From: Salinicoccus sp. RF5 | Lineage (GTDB): Bacteria; Bacillota; Bacilli; Staphylococcales; Salinicoccaceae | NCBI RefSeq assembly: GCF_020786625.1 | Contig: NZ_JAJGRC010000001.1 | Span: forward strand, 930,001 to 994,000 | Reading direction: 5' to 3' | Length of the DNA: 64,000 nucleotides | Part shown: in pieces, positions 18,733 to 28,249 of the stretch | Layout of the letters: every line of letters begins with the position of its first letter | Position numbering within the stretch: the stretch's first letter is position 1 | Notes under the pieces: model-generated | What the model saw: the letters and a program-made list of their open reading frames with translations, nothing else | Database searches by the model: none | Told to the model about the DNA's origin: nothing | Program-made: the position numbers and the translations under genes

Positions 18733-20062
18733 TAGTCTCACCAAATTCATTTTTGTTTCTTTTATAGTTCAATTTTCTCACGTTATTTATAAGCTTCAAC
18801 CTTTGATTTTTTACATTTTCAATATAGTGATTTATTTCTATATTTATATCTTCTTCGTTTTCTTGTAATGTAATGAATTTTTTTTGCAACTCTACAAAGG
18901 AAACAAGTTCAATAGGGATACTATAATCTGATAAATTCATGTCTTTCATAATTCCTTGCCCCTTATTACCCCCGTAAGTGATAGCTAATGATGGCGTTCC
19001 TTCCGATAAGGAAAAAATAATGGAGTGGAATCTAGTTCCAACTACGTAATCTAAATTACTATAAATAGCTTTCAAGTCTTTACTGTTATACTCATCATTA
19101 CTTATAATTTCATATTTTACTTCAGAAAGCCTAGCAGTAATTTCTTCGATTGCCGAGCCATCATTTTCATGAGTATGCTCAGATAAGGTATGTTCAACAA
19201 ATACTGGTAAAAATTTATTCTTATAAAGCCATATACTGAATTCTGCCATACTTTTGATATACGCTTCATAATCTTTGGAAGGGTTTTTGCTTGTTGGAAA
19301 ACGGTATGGCCTAGCTGTTATTCCCACCAACTTATAGTCCTGATATTTTTGTCGTATATTTTTAATTTGACTATATTCTCCACTTTCTTTCTCTAATAAA
19401 AAACCTAGGTCAGGTGATATTTGATGCGGAACGCTTATTTGTTTCAACATTTTAGAAGATATACTTTCTCTTACAGTAACAAGTTGACAGCCTTTTAACA
19501 CTTTCTTAACCATTTTTTTTACTCCAACACCTTTAAAAGGTCCAAATGAGTTGGGCATTACATAGACAGGCTTTTTAAAAGATTGTGCTAAAGCAATATG
19601 AAATAAAGAATAATATATTGTATAGGGGTCTGTTATTTTCCCAGATGAATGTATAAACCCCCCACCCTTAACAAAGCACACCTCTGCATTCTGTATAAGC
19701 TTTAATGTTTCTTTCTCTTTGTTAGACAGAAATAATGTTCCTATCTTACTAGTCGCTTTAGATAATAGCAGGATACTTCGTATTAAATCGAAAGATGCTA
19801 CCACCCCCCATTTAACTATCAAACCAGCGGTATACTTACTATTGTTTTTATTTTTAAATTTTCTATTAGGGTGCTTTAATATAGGTTCCAGTATTTTAAT
19901 TCCTTGACCTTGGGATTGCTTAGTTAAACTTTCTTTTTCAGCTAGCATATAATAGTCACTATTATATCCAGCTTTTTTGGCTACTTCTATCGTTTCCCAA
20001 ATTAGTGCTTGATCCCCACGGTTTAGATCATTATTCGAAGGAAGAATGACTACATTATTCAT
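18725..20062 (-). CDS. Polysaccharide pyruvyl transferase family protein
   Basis: Probably transfers pyruvate from phosphoenolpyruvate to a capsule sugar as a ketal, adding negative charge. The 445-residue protein has the family's N-terminal NNDLNRGDQALI, CFVKGGGFIHSS, a MPNSFGPF block, VTVRESISSKML, and the C-terminal GTRFHSIIFSLSEGTP with conserved Arg and His. It lies among glycosyltransferases in the capsule operon and overlaps its downstream GT2 gene, so co-translation is likely. Pyruvate could also go on another glycan; the operon position favours the capsule. Confidence 0.88.
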   Translation of the reverse strand: MNNVVILPSNNDLNRGDQALIWETIEVAKKAGYNSDYYMLAEKESLTKQSQGQGIKILEPILKHPNRKFKNKNNSKYTAGLIVKWGVVASFDLIRSILLLSKATSKIGTLFLSNKEKETLKLIQNAEVCFVKGGGFIHSSGKITDPYTIYYSLFHIALAQSFKKPVYVMPNSFGPFKGVGVKKMVKKVLKGCQLVTVRESISSKMLKQISVPHQISPDLGFLLEKESGEYSQIKNIRQKYQDYKLVGITARPYRFPTSKNPSKDYEAYIKSMAEFSIWLYKNKFLPVFVEHTLSEHTHENDGSAIEEITARLSEVKYEIISNDEYNSKDLKAIYSNLDYVVGTRFHSIIFSLSEGTPSLAITYGGNKGQGIMKDMNLSDYSIPIELVSFVELQKKFITLQENEEDINIEINHYIENVKNQRLKLINNVRKLNYKRNKNEFGETNE

Positions 20063-21195
20063 ATAAATCGCCTCGTTCCGCTATTTTCTATTATTTGTAT
20101 ATATGTATTTAAGACATTGTCTATACCATACTTTTCAATAGTGGTTTTATTCTCTTTAATCATTGATTTAGAGATAACCTTATTATTCATTATTTTATCA
20201 ATGCTATTTGCAAAACCGTTGACGTCCCTTGGGTTCGATAAATATCCATTTATCCCATCATTAATTAAATCTTTATTACCTCTGATATCGGAGCAAATGA
20301 CAGGTAAACCTGAGGCCATCGCTTCCATCAAAGATAAAGACAGTCCTTCCCTGTACGATGGAAATGCAAATAGATTGGCTATTTTACATAGCTCTGGTAT
20401 ATCATTTCTAAAACCTAGAAATATTACATTTTTACTAATACCTAAATGCTCTGCTAAATCTCTTAATTCTTTTTCCTTCGGTCCTTCCCCACATAAAACA
20501 TATACTATATTATTATTATTTAAAGTTGCTATTGCTCTAATTATCACTTCATGGTTTTTGTTTTTATTAAGCTCTCCAACAGATAATATCATAAACTGGT
20601 TTTCATTTATGTTGATTTCTTTTCTTTTCTTTTTCTCATCAATAGACTTTTTTTTAAACTCCGTAGTGTCAATTCCAACGCCAGGTATATACTCAATTTT
20701 TTTAGCTTTAAACTTTCTACTTGTTTTAAAATCTTCTTTGTTTATAGTTATGAGCAGATCAGTATATCGAGATAGCCAGAACTCTACAGGATAATAGGTT
20801 AACCAATTTATAATTGAAGATCCTTTAAAAAAGTGAAAGCCATGAGCAGTATAAATAACCTCAGTATTTCTTTTTCTTGCATTTTGAGCTGCTAACCTAG
20901 TCAGCACCCCTCCCATTGGAGTATGGCAATGAATAATATCATAGTCATTCGAATTAATAATTTTTTTTAAATTGTGATAAGTTTTTATATTATTCAGTTT
21001 GAGAGGGGACCTTTCAAAAGGTAGGTCATAAAATTTATCACAGAAAGGTATGTTACAGTTCTCTTCTTTATTGTAATCATTCTTAGCACATACATGAACT
21101 TCATACCCACTTTTTTTAAACCATTCTAAATAAGGGATGTGAAAGGTGTTAATATGGGCTTTTACCACGGTTGCTACAAAGAGGACTTTTTTCAT
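20059..21195 (-). CDS. GT4-type glycosyltransferase (EpsD/CapM-like)
   Basis: A 378-residue retaining sugar transferase. It has the HCHTPMGGVLTRLAA and YTAHGFHFFKG motifs characteristic of the EpsD/CapM branch, IPGVGIDTTEF, LSVGELNKNKNHEVIIRAI, LCGEGPKEKEL, and FPSYREGLSLSLMEAMASGLPVICSDIRG. The branch usually adds the second sugar after the initiating phospho-sugar transferase. The start at 21195 follows GGAGGAG and lies 47 bases inside the end of the upstream epimerase gene. It overlaps the pyruvyl transferase start by ATGA-type coupling. Confidence 0.9.
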   Translation of the reverse strand: MKKVLFVATVVKAHINTFHIPYLEWFKKSGYEVHVCAKNDYNKEENCNIPFCDKFYDLPFERSPLKLNNIKTYHNLKKIINSNDYDIIHCHTPMGGVLTRLAAQNARKRNTEVIYTAHGFHFFKGSSIINWLTYYPVEFWLSRYTDLLITINKEDFKTSRKFKAKKIEYIPGVGIDTTEFKKKSIDEKKKRKEININENQFMILSVGELNKNKNHEVIIRAIATLNNNNIVYVLCGEGPKEKELRDLAEHLGISKNVIFLGFRNDIPELCKIANLFAFPSYREGLSLSLMEAMASGLPVICSDIRGNKDLINDGINGYLSNPRDVNGFANSIDKIMNNKVISKSMIKENKTTIEKYGIDNVLNTYIQIIENSGTRRFI

Positions 21196-22039
21196 CCTTT
21201 TCTCCTCCTTCCGTTATAAGAATAGATTCTTTAAAAGCGTAGAAATTATAATTACTATCAGAAATGTTTTTATCATATACTAAATTGCCAAATAGCTTTT
21301 TAACTGTATTTATTTTAATGAAATGAAGTACTGGATTGAATACCTTCGTAAGATAAATCTTTTTTCCATGAGCTTGAGCAATTAACTGAACCATTTCACT
21401 TGTATTTACATATTCTGTATTTTGAGGCATGAAAATTCCCCTCTTTTTTCCATCAACTATTTGCTGTATATAATGAGTCAAATTATCTATATATAGCATA
21501 CTTCTTTGGTTATTAATATAAGGGAAAATACATGTTTTAGTTGCAAGCTTGGCTAATTTAGGATAATTACCTTTACATCCTTTTCCATAAATCATGGGAG
21601 GCCTTAAAATGACAACCTTAAATGAATCTTCATCAAGGTATAGCAATAACTTTTCTGCTTGAAGTTTTGATTTCCCATAGTTACCTGAAGGTTGAAGTGG
21701 TGTGTTACGATCTATGGTTCCACACTCTAATCCATAAACACTCATCGAACTTATGAACACGAACTGCTTTACCGATTCTTCTTTAGCTTTTTTAGCTATT
21801 TGATAAGATAAATCTCTGTTTACTTTATAGTACTCTTTACAATTTTTTTTTCTTTCTTTTCTATGGGCTATTCCTACCGTATGAACAATAACATCATATT
21901 TTGAAAAATCTCTAGTTTTCCAAGCGTTATCTCTTAAGCTAATGGTATCAACAGAATAAGCATCAGGATATCTTGCTAACCAACTCGATAAACTTTTTCC
22001 AATATAACTGTTAGTTCCCGTTACTAATATTTTTTTCAT
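21149..22039 (-). CDS. NAD-dependent sugar epimerase/dehydratase (CapN-like)
   Basis: Extended SDR enzyme of 296 residues. It has TGTNSYIGKSL (7-17) for cofactor, FISSMSVYG, YGKSK with the catalytic Tyr and Lys, and LRPPMIYGKG. The family resembles the CapN and WbpV-type 4-reductases/epimerases that act on UDP-HexNAc intermediates, fitting its place between the initiating transferase and the first glycosyltransferase. The start shares TAATG with the end of the sugar transferase gene, with GGAGA upstream. The C-terminus overlaps the next gene by 47 bases, which suggests a late extension of one reading frame. Confidence 0.82.
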   Translation of the reverse strand: MKKILVTGTNSYIGKSLSSWLARYPDAYSVDTISLRDNAWKTRDFSKYDVIVHTVGIAHRKERKKNCKEYYKVNRDLSYQIAKKAKEESVKQFVFISSMSVYGLECGTIDRNTPLQPSGNYGKSKLQAEKLLLYLDEDSFKVVILRPPMIYGKGCKGNYPKLAKLATKTCIFPYINNQRSMLYIDNLTHYIQQIVDGKKRGIFMPQNTEYVNTSEMVQLIAQAHGKKIYLTKVFNPVLHFIKINTVKKLFGNLVYDKNISDSNYNFYAFKESILITEGGEKDEKSPLCSNRGKSPY

Positions 22040-22656
22040 TAAGAATAATTCTCCTTTTGAGAACTCTTTCTTCCACCTTCAACTACACCATCACTTTTTA
22101 CAACACTTATTAAAGTACCAAAAAAACACTTTGTATCCATTATAGGTCCCATATTTTTAACATATTCTCCATCCAACATGGCCTTTGTTTCAATAGGTGT
22201 TTCATCCCGTCCATTAATTTGTGCCCAGCCTGTGAGTCCTGTTGGAATATCATTAGCCTTATATTTGTCACGTTCTGCTATGAGATCATATTGATTCCAT
22301 AAGGCTGGTCTTGGACCAATGATGCTCATTTCACCCTTTAAAATATTAATGACTTGCGGGAGTTCATCCAAACTTGTTTTTCTAAGAAACTTGCCGCTTT
22401 TTGTAATGAATGTATCCGGATCTTCAAAGAGGTGGGTCGGCATATCATCAGGTGTGTCTATTCTCATAGTTCGGAATTTCAATATATTGAAGTGCTTTTT
22501 ATTCCTCCCAATTCGTTTTTGTTTAAAGAGCACAGGTCCTTTTGAATCAATTTTTATCACTATCGCTATCAAAAGGAACAAAGGCCAAAGCACCAACATA
22601 GCTAGAAGGGATAGACTAAAATCTATTAGCCTTTTTATTTTCAAATACATCTTCAT
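22039..22656 (-). CDS. Initiating phospho-sugar transferase (bacterial sugar transferase family)
   Basis: Transfers a sugar-1-phosphate from a UDP-sugar to undecaprenyl phosphate, the first step of repeat-unit assembly. The 205-residue protein is a short type with one N-terminal membrane hairpin (about 10-32) and the catalytic domain KQKRIGRNKKHFNILKFRTM, SLDELPQVINILKGEMSIIGPRP, GLTGWAQINGRDE. It lacks the N-terminal CoA-binding-like domain of longer homologues. ATG at 22656 follows GAGGAG. Together with CapD upstream it may use a UDP-bacillosamine or UDP-FucNAc-type precursor. Confidence 0.93.
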   Translation of the reverse strand: MKMYLKIKRLIDFSLSLLAMLVLWPLFLLIAIVIKIDSKGPVLFKQKRIGRNKKHFNILKFRTMRIDTPDDMPTHLFEDPDTFITKSGKFLRKTSLDELPQVINILKGEMSIIGPRPALWNQYDLIAERDKYKANDIPTGLTGWAQINGRDETPIETKAMLDGEYVKNMGPIMDTKCFFGTLISVVKSDGVVEGGRKSSQKENYS

Positions 22657-22809
22657 AACGCTCCTCATAAAAGATATTTAGTCTCTTGTTACTTAACTAT
22701 GTGTGTAAAGCGGTTATTATCAAACTGCTTATTAATCCACTAAAATTTACCTAATCTAATGAGTCTACGTACTTCATCCTAAAGATTAAAATAAAGAAAA
22801 ATTTGTAAC

Positions 22810-24624
22810 TTAATTTTTTGTATACTCTTTTTGATTCACAAAGTCTAGCAGCAGTTCTTTGATATTATCTTTATTTTCTAATTGATTAATAGTCTTTTCA
22901 ATTTCGAAAATAGGATAAGATACTGTTTTTCCTCTATAAATTTTTGTATATACTTGATTTGGATGTATTTCATCTTCACTCAAAAGTTCTTCAAATAGTT
23001 TCTCGCCCGGTCTAACGCCACTGAACTTTATTTCTATTTCATCTTCTTTATAACCGCTTAGTTTAATCATATTTCTGGCTAAATCCACTATTTTTACTGG
23101 TTCTCCCATATCAAGCACAAACACTTCTCCACCTTCTGCTATTGCTCCTGCTTGGATTACAAGTCTAGAAGCCTCGGGTATGGTCATAAAATACCTAGTC
23201 ATTCGTTCATCCGTAACGGTGATCGGGCCACCCGCCTCTATCTGCTTTCTGAATTTAGGTATTACAGAGCCTCGACTGCCTAAGACGTTACCAAATCTTA
23301 CAGCTACCAGAGTAGTTTCTTTACAATCTTGATTCAGCCCCTGTACCACCATTTCAGCAACCCGTTTTGAGGCTCCCATCACATTCGGTGGATTTACCGC
23401 TTTGTCTGTAGATATTAATACAAACTTTTCAGCTTTGAATTCACATGCGGCTTCTGCTGTATTTTTTGTTCCTTTTATATTGTTCTTTACAGCTTCTTTT
23501 GGATTATATTCCATCAATGGCACATGTTTGTGCGCAGCAGCATGATAAACAACATTCGGTTTATACGTTTTAAACACTTCAAATATTCTTTCACGATCCT
23601 GAACATCTGCAATGATTGGAATATATTTTATATTATTGTTAAGCCCAGTCATTTCTTCTAAAATCGTATATATACTGTTTTCGCCGTGGCCAAGCAACAC
23701 GATTTCCCTAGGCTGGAATTTGGTAATTTGCCTGACTATTTCTGATCCGATACTGCCTCCAGCACCTGTGACAAGTATTGTTCGGTCTCTCACCTGGTCT
23801 TCTATACCTGCTGCGTCAAGTTCTACAGGTTCACGTCCCAGCAAATCTTCTACTTCCACTTTTTTGAGTGCATTCACTTCCACTCTCCCTGACATCACAT
23901 CATCGATATTCGGCATAATCATGACTTCTATATTCTCATGGTTTGCCAATTCATAAATTTGATTCAGTTCTGTCTTGCTTAACGAGGGGATTGCTATGAC
24001 GACTTTCCGAATGTCATACTTTCTTATAAGCTTTTCTATATCTTCTCTTGTACCCTCTACCTTAACCCCACCAGCAAGTTCCATTCTTTGCTTCGTTGTA
24101 TCATCATCTACCGCAACCACTGGCAACATATTCATCGCAGGGGTGTCCAACATCTGTTTAATCAGTATTGACCCACCCTTCCCAGCTCCTACTACTAAAG
24201 TACGCAGTTTTTCCTGATCCGATGATTGTTTTCCAATCAAGTGATGACGTGCAACTCTCCAAGATAACCTAGAACCTCCAATCAATATAAGGTGCATCAT
24301 CCATGTAATGATCATCAACCTTGTAAATGTTGTCTGAAACAATAGGATATTCAATATATAAGTCGCAATAATTGATGCAGTTACAGCTTGGGCGATGGAC
24401 ATCAATTCTCTGACACTTGCATACTCCCAAGCACGGTGATACAGGTTAAATACGTATGCAAAGACATGGTGACTGATCAAGAGGATGATTGAAGTGGTAA
24501 TAAGTACCGGTATTGTATACTGGAGAAAGAATGGAGCCAGTATGTAATAGCCGAAGAATACCGAGAAAGTAACAATCAATGAGTCAATGATAAGGAGAAG
24601 TATATACCGTTCTTTTGCACCCAT
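22810..24624 (-). CDS. capD: Membrane UDP-GlcNAc 4,6-dehydratase (CapD/PglF/EpsC family)
   Basis: Makes a 4-keto-6-deoxy UDP-HexNAc at the membrane for capsule precursor synthesis. The 604-residue protein has four N-terminal membrane helices (about 8-120), a CoA-binding-like Rossmann domain with VGAGKGGS (145-152), then the SDR domain with TGAGGSIGSE (286-295), HAAAHKHVP, STDKA (405-409) and MGASK (416-420). The catalytic tyrosine position is Met, as usual in this long membrane class. It follows capC by 21 bases in the staphylococcal capABCD order. Product stereochemistry is not visible. Confidence 0.93.
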   Translation of the reverse strand: MGAKERYILLLIIDSLIVTFSVFFGYYILAPFFLQYTIPVLITTSIILLISHHVFAYVFNLYHRAWEYASVRELMSIAQAVTASIIATYILNILLFQTTFTRLMIITWMMHLILIGGSRLSWRVARHHLIGKQSSDQEKLRTLVVGAGKGGSILIKQMLDTPAMNMLPVVAVDDDTTKQRMELAGGVKVEGTREDIEKLIRKYDIRKVVIAIPSLSKTELNQIYELANHENIEVMIMPNIDDVMSGRVEVNALKKVEVEDLLGREPVELDAAGIEDQVRDRTILVTGAGGSIGSEIVRQITKFQPREIVLLGHGENSIYTILEEMTGLNNNIKYIPIIADVQDRERIFEVFKTYKPNVVYHAAAHKHVPLMEYNPKEAVKNNIKGTKNTAEAACEFKAEKFVLISTDKAVNPPNVMGASKRVAEMVVQGLNQDCKETTLVAVRFGNVLGSRGSVIPKFRKQIEAGGPITVTDERMTRYFMTIPEASRLVIQAGAIAEGGEVFVLDMGEPVKIVDLARNMIKLSGYKEDEIEIKFSGVRPGEKLFEELLSEDEIHPNQVYTKIYRGKTVSYPIFEIEKTINQLENKDNIKELLLDFVNQKEYTKN

Positions 24625-24645
24625 AAATCACACGCTTCTTTCCAA

Positions 24646-25440
24646 TTAAAATAATCCTAAAAACTTCTTCTTTTTTCTTTTCTTACTGCTTTTATAATGT
24701 GTTTCTATCTTAGATGGCCGCTTCACCTTCACTTCTTTCCCAAGAAGCACCGCTTCTGCATTGTGTTTCAAGTCTTCTACATAAATGGAGCCAAGTTCCC
24801 TCTCCACCACATCATATGCTTTCTGGAGCATAAATGGTCTAAGACCCGCATGATGGGCATCACTGGCGATGATGTGGACGAGATGCGCCTCGATCATCTT
24901 TAAGCTTGTTTCTTTAAGATTCTCTCCAAGCTCCCCAGCCACCGACCCTGCAGTAACCTGAGCCACGGCACCCCTCTCCACATACTCATGAAGCTTATCC
25001 GGGTCCTTGATGATCGGTTTGCATCGTTCCGGATGTGCAATGAGTGGGGTATACCCGCTCATCTGCATGTCATAGAACATGGGACATGTATAGCTCGGCA
25101 CTTCATTAAAAGAAAACTCAACCAGCACGTACTGCGATTGGTTGAGCGGGATGCCTGCACCGGACTTCAACTCTTCGACGAAGTTCCCATTCATTCTGAT
25201 CTCCTGTCCGGGGTGTACGTTGATGTCCAATTGATGTTGTGAAATGATCTGGTTGAGTTCGTCCATTTTTTCTAGAATCTTACTTCCGGGGTTAACGAAA
25301 TCCCCACTATAATGATGTGGGGTCGCAATGATATCCGTTATGCCATTGTCGATGGCCTGTTTAAGAAGCAATACTGCCTCCTCTTCTGTCTGTGGACCAT
25401 CGTCCACTCCTATGAGTACATGGTTATGGATATCTATCAT
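24646..25440 (-). CDS. capC: Mn-dependent protein tyrosine phosphatase (CapC/CpsB/YwqE)
   Basis: PHP-fold phosphatase that removes phosphate from the CapB kinase tail and so tunes chain length and output. The 264-residue protein has metal ligands in DIHNHVLIGVDDG (His5, His7), HPGQEIRMN, LIAHPER and IASDAHH. A Lys-rich C-terminus (KKRKKKKF) could contact the membrane or RNA. It starts 2 bases from the kinase stop, so the kinase and phosphatase are made together. Confidence 0.93.
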   Translation of the reverse strand: MIDIHNHVLIGVDDGPQTEEEAVLLLKQAIDNGITDIIATPHHYSGDFVNPGSKILEKMDELNQIISQHQLDINVHPGQEIRMNGNFVEELKSGAGIPLNQSQYVLVEFSFNEVPSYTCPMFYDMQMSGYTPLIAHPERCKPIIKDPDKLHEYVERGAVAQVTAGSVAGELGENLKETSLKMIEAHLVHIIASDAHHAGLRPFMLQKAYDVVERELGSIYVEDLKHNAEAVLLGKEVKVKRPSKIETHYKSSKKRKKKKFLGLF

Positions 25441-25442
25441 TT

Positions 25443-26150
25443 CTATTCACTCCCGTAGTAATAATAATAGTCGTCCTTCTTCGTGTTCATCTTCTTATTG
25501 TTCATGACGACGCCGAGAATGTTCGCATCGGCCTTATCCAATAGATCCTTCGCTTCCCGAAGCCTATCCCTGTTGTTTTCAGCTACGTTGGTGACGAGCA
25601 CTGTGCCGTCTGTAATCTTGCTAAGTACTTGGGCATCGGTCACCGCAAGCAGTGGCGGCGAATCGATGATGACCATGTCATAATGCATGGAGAATGTTTT
25701 GAGCAGGTGCATCATCTTATTGGATGACAGGAGCTCTGATGGATTCGGCGGAATCGGCCCGGAAGTGATGAGGTCGAGGTTCTCAATTTCGGTTTCCCTG
25801 ACTATGTTCTCCACCGGTACATCATTGACGATGGCTGTGGACATGCCACGCTGGTTCGTCATTTCAAAAGTGTAATGCATCGTCGGACGACGCAGGTCTG
25901 CATCAATCAATACAGTGCGCTTGCCGGACTGTGCATAGGCGACAGCGAGGTTCGCTGCGGTAGTGGACTTGCCTGCACCGGGTGTTGCCGAGGTGACGAG
26001 GACCGTCTTGATTTCAGTATCGATGTTCGAATACATGATGTTCGTCCGGACGGTACGGAACTGTTCACTGACCGGGGATTTCGGCTGCTTCTCCACGATA
26101 AGTTGTCTTGGCCCGGATACATAGTTGCGGGATTTATTTTTACCAAACAT
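25443..26150 (-). CDS. capB: Capsule tyrosine autokinase (CapB/CpsD/YwqD)
   Basis: BY-kinase ATPase domain of 235 residues, working with the separate membrane modulator CapA. It has SEQFRTVRTNI, Walker A ATPGAGKST (55-63), Walker A' VLIDADLRRPT (80-90), the Walker B VIIDSPP, and a C-terminal tyrosine cluster (five Tyr before GSE), the autophosphorylation tail. Cycling of this tail controls Wzy-dependent polymerisation. It starts 2 bases downstream of the capA stop. Confidence 0.95.
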   Translation of the reverse strand: MFGKNKSRNYVSGPRQLIVEKQPKSPVSEQFRTVRTNIMYSNIDTEIKTVLVTSATPGAGKSTTAANLAVAYAQSGKRTVLIDADLRRPTMHYTFEMTNQRGMSTAIVNDVPVENIVRETEIENLDLITSGPIPPNPSELLSSNKMMHLLKTFSMHYDMVIIDSPPLLAVTDAQVLSKITDGTVLVTNVAENNRDRLREAKDLLDKADANILGVVMNNKKMNTKKDDYYYYYGSE

Positions 26151-26152
26151 GA

Positions 26153-26839
26153 TCAGTTTCCTTTCTGACTCTCGAATTTTGCGATGGTACCAAGCACAGG
26201 GAGTTCAAGGACTTTCTCAATTTCCTCGTCCGTCGTAACGCGTTTGTCGAGGAAGGCCCTGAGGAATGCGATACCGAGTCCAAGCAGTCCACCCAGAATC
26301 ATGCCGATGGCGATGTTGATGAGTGGCTGTGGAGATACGGGTGATGGCTCTTCTCCCACATCCGCCGGCGCAAGAATGGAGACGTTATCGACGTTCATCA
26401 CTTCCTGCACGCGTTCCTGGAACACATCTGCGATTTCATTGGCGATGGTTTCCGCATCCTGCGGGTTTTCATTGGTGACAGTCACTGTCACGACCTGGGA
26501 CTGGTCCTGGTTATTTACTGTAATCTGGTTGGCAAGTGCCGCTGTTGATTGCTCCAGATCAAGGTTGCTTACCACATCATCGAGCACTGTCGGACTTTTG
26601 ATGATATCCCTATATGTATTGATCAGCTGAAGGCTGGCCTGAATGTCCTGATTGTTGACGGCTTCTGATTCTTCGGATTGACTGACGAGGATTTGTGTAT
26701 TGGCTTCATATTGCGGGGTCATGAAAAATGCGGTGGCGAATGCAGCAGCTGCACCGAAGAGCAGTACAAGGGCGACGATCATCGCCAGGTTCTTCTTGAT
26801 GACTTCAAGAATGTCTTCCAAATTCAATGTTTCTTCCAT
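26153..26839 (-). CDS. capA: Capsule chain-length modulator and kinase activator (CapA/Wzz)
   Basis: Membrane protein of 228 residues with two membrane segments (about 20-42 and 170-192) around an external Wzz domain. Typical parts are EDILEVIKKNLAMIV, LVSQSEESEAVNNQDIQASLQLINTYRDII and the PxxP-type SPVSPQPLINI before the second helix. The short cytoplasmic tail would activate CapB. The start at 26839 follows TGGAGG with suitable spacing; the ATG at 26851 precedes this site. It is the first gene of the minus-strand capsule operon. The 259-bp AT-rich region upstream (26840-27098) must hold the operon promoter; a TATAAT lies at 26906-26901 on the minus strand but without a convincing -35. Confidence 0.93.
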   Translation of the reverse strand: MEETLNLEDILEVIKKNLAMIVALVLLFGAAAAFATAFFMTPQYEANTQILVSQSEESEAVNNQDIQASLQLINTYRDIIKSPTVLDDVVSNLDLEQSTAALANQITVNNQDQSQVVTVTVTNENPQDAETIANEIADVFQERVQEVMNVDNVSILAPADVGEEPSPVSPQPLINIAIGMILGGLLGLGIAFLRAFLDKRVTTDEEIEKVLELPVLGTIAKFESQKGN

Positions 26840-27033
26840 GTTGGCCTCCATATTTATATGTAGAAATATTATATATGTTTATAGTTTATTACTATATCAG
26901 ATTATAGATGCTTTTTGGACAGATTTTTGGATTTTCTTCATGAAAGCGCATTTTTACAACATTATGGCATTAAGTGTCGTCATTCATTTTAAAAGAATAA
27001 TATTTCACCCTGACTCGAGTAATTCACGGAATA

Positions 27034-27063
27034 TTGTTTAAATTTTAACATATCGTCTATAAT
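27034..27063 (+). promoter_or_regulatory. Probable sigma-A promoter of the YkvI-like gene
   Basis: TTGTTT (27034-27039), 18-base spacer, TATAAT (27058-27063). It lies 36 bases before the TTG start and points away from the capsule operon. Confidence 0.6.
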
Positions 27064-27098
27064 ATTAAAGTCCAAAATTCAAATACGGAGGAGATTTT

Positions 27099-28169
27099 TT
27101 GAGTTATCGACGAGAATCAATGATGATTGGATTTGCCTATACGGGGGTCATTGTAGGGGCCGGATTTTCCACAGGCCAGGAAATACTCCAGTTCTTCACA
27201 AACTACGGGACATGGAGCTATGCTGCAATCATCCTTTCGGCACTGATTGTCATGTTTGTCGGCCGGCAGGCGGCTAAACTTGGCTACCGGGTGAAGGCGG
27301 ATTCCCACGAGGAGCCGATCAACACGATGTTTGGAGATATGATTGGAAAGGCAATCGACTACATACTTGTCTTTTTCCTATATGGCATCGCAGTGATCAT
27401 GCTCGCAGGTGCGGGCTCTGCATTCTACGAAAGCTTCGGTGTCGCCCCGTGGATCGGTTCGCTGATCATGATGGTGGCGGTGTTCGTCACCCTGCTGCTC
27501 GACTTCAATAAGATCGTCGCGGTACTTGGAGCAGTGACACCATTCCTGGTGGCGTTCGTACTCATCATTGCGGCGTTCAATGTATTCAATCCATCTGTGC
27601 CGATGAGTGAAGTGAACCAGTATGCACAGATCGACCGGACGCCATCGGGACACTGGTGGTGGGATGCAATCACATACAGCGGCCTCGTGCTCGCGACCGC
27701 ATTCAGCTTCCTGTCCATCATGGGCTCTGAGGCGTCGAAGCATAAGGCGGCGAGGCACGGCGCATTGGTCGGCGGCATCATCATCATGCTGCTCATGCTG
27801 CTGATCAACGGCGGCATGCTTGCGAACTTGAACACTGCCAACGAGGCGGCACTGCCTACCATTCTGCTCGCAGAAGGTGTGCATCCGGCGCTGAGCTTGG
27901 GACTTTCCATCGTCATGCTGCTGGTCATTTATAATACGGCAGTTGGCCTGATGTACCCGTTCCTGACACGCTTTGCCACCGCGTATTCCGGCAAGTATAA
28001 GATCATGCTTGCTGTGGGGCTCCTGTTCGGCTATGCACTCAGCTTCGTCGGATTTGTGGACCTGGTCAACATATTCTATCCGATTTTCGGATACATCGGC
28101 CTGTTCATCGCAGGCGGACTCACCATCCGCTGGGTGGCGAACAAGTTCTCAAGGAAACAACTCGTATAG
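27099..28169 (+). CDS. YkvI-like membrane transporter (COG3949)
   Basis: Polytopic membrane protein of 356 residues with about 10 helices, resembling the YkvI family of putative amino-acid-type carriers in the APC-like superfamily. The first helix carries FAYTGVIVGAGFSTGQEI, a broken-helix glycine motif seen in these carriers. The substrate is unknown. The start is TTG at 27099, placed 6 bases after GGAGGAG at 27087-27093. A terminator follows 7 bases after the stop, so it is probably transcribed alone. GC content is clearly higher than in the capsule genes next door. Confidence 0.82.
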   Translation: MSYRRESMMIGFAYTGVIVGAGFSTGQEILQFFTNYGTWSYAAIILSALIVMFVGRQAAKLGYRVKADSHEEPINTMFGDMIGKAIDYILVFFLYGIAVIMLAGAGSAFYESFGVAPWIGSLIMMVAVFVTLLLDFNKIVAVLGAVTPFLVAFVLIIAAFNVFNPSVPMSEVNQYAQIDRTPSGHWWWDAITYSGLVLATAFSFLSIMGSEASKHKAARHGALVGGIIIMLLMLLINGGMLANLNTANEAALPTILLAEGVHPALSLGLSIVMLLVIYNTAVGLMYPFLTRFATAYSGKYKIMLAVGLLFGYALSFVGFVDLVNIFYPIFGYIGLFIAGGLTIRWVANKFSRKQLV

Positions 28170-28176
28170 ATTCATG

Positions 28177-28202
28177 CCGGCAGGGTATCCTGCCGGTTTT
28201 TT
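28177..28202 (+). terminator. Terminator after the YkvI-like gene
   Basis: CCGGCAGG / CCTGCCGG 8-bp stem with a GTAT loop is followed by TTTTTT. Confidence 0.88.
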
Positions 28203-28249
28203 AGTAGATTGATAGTGGTAAAGAGGAGTATTACGCGATTGGAGGTCAT

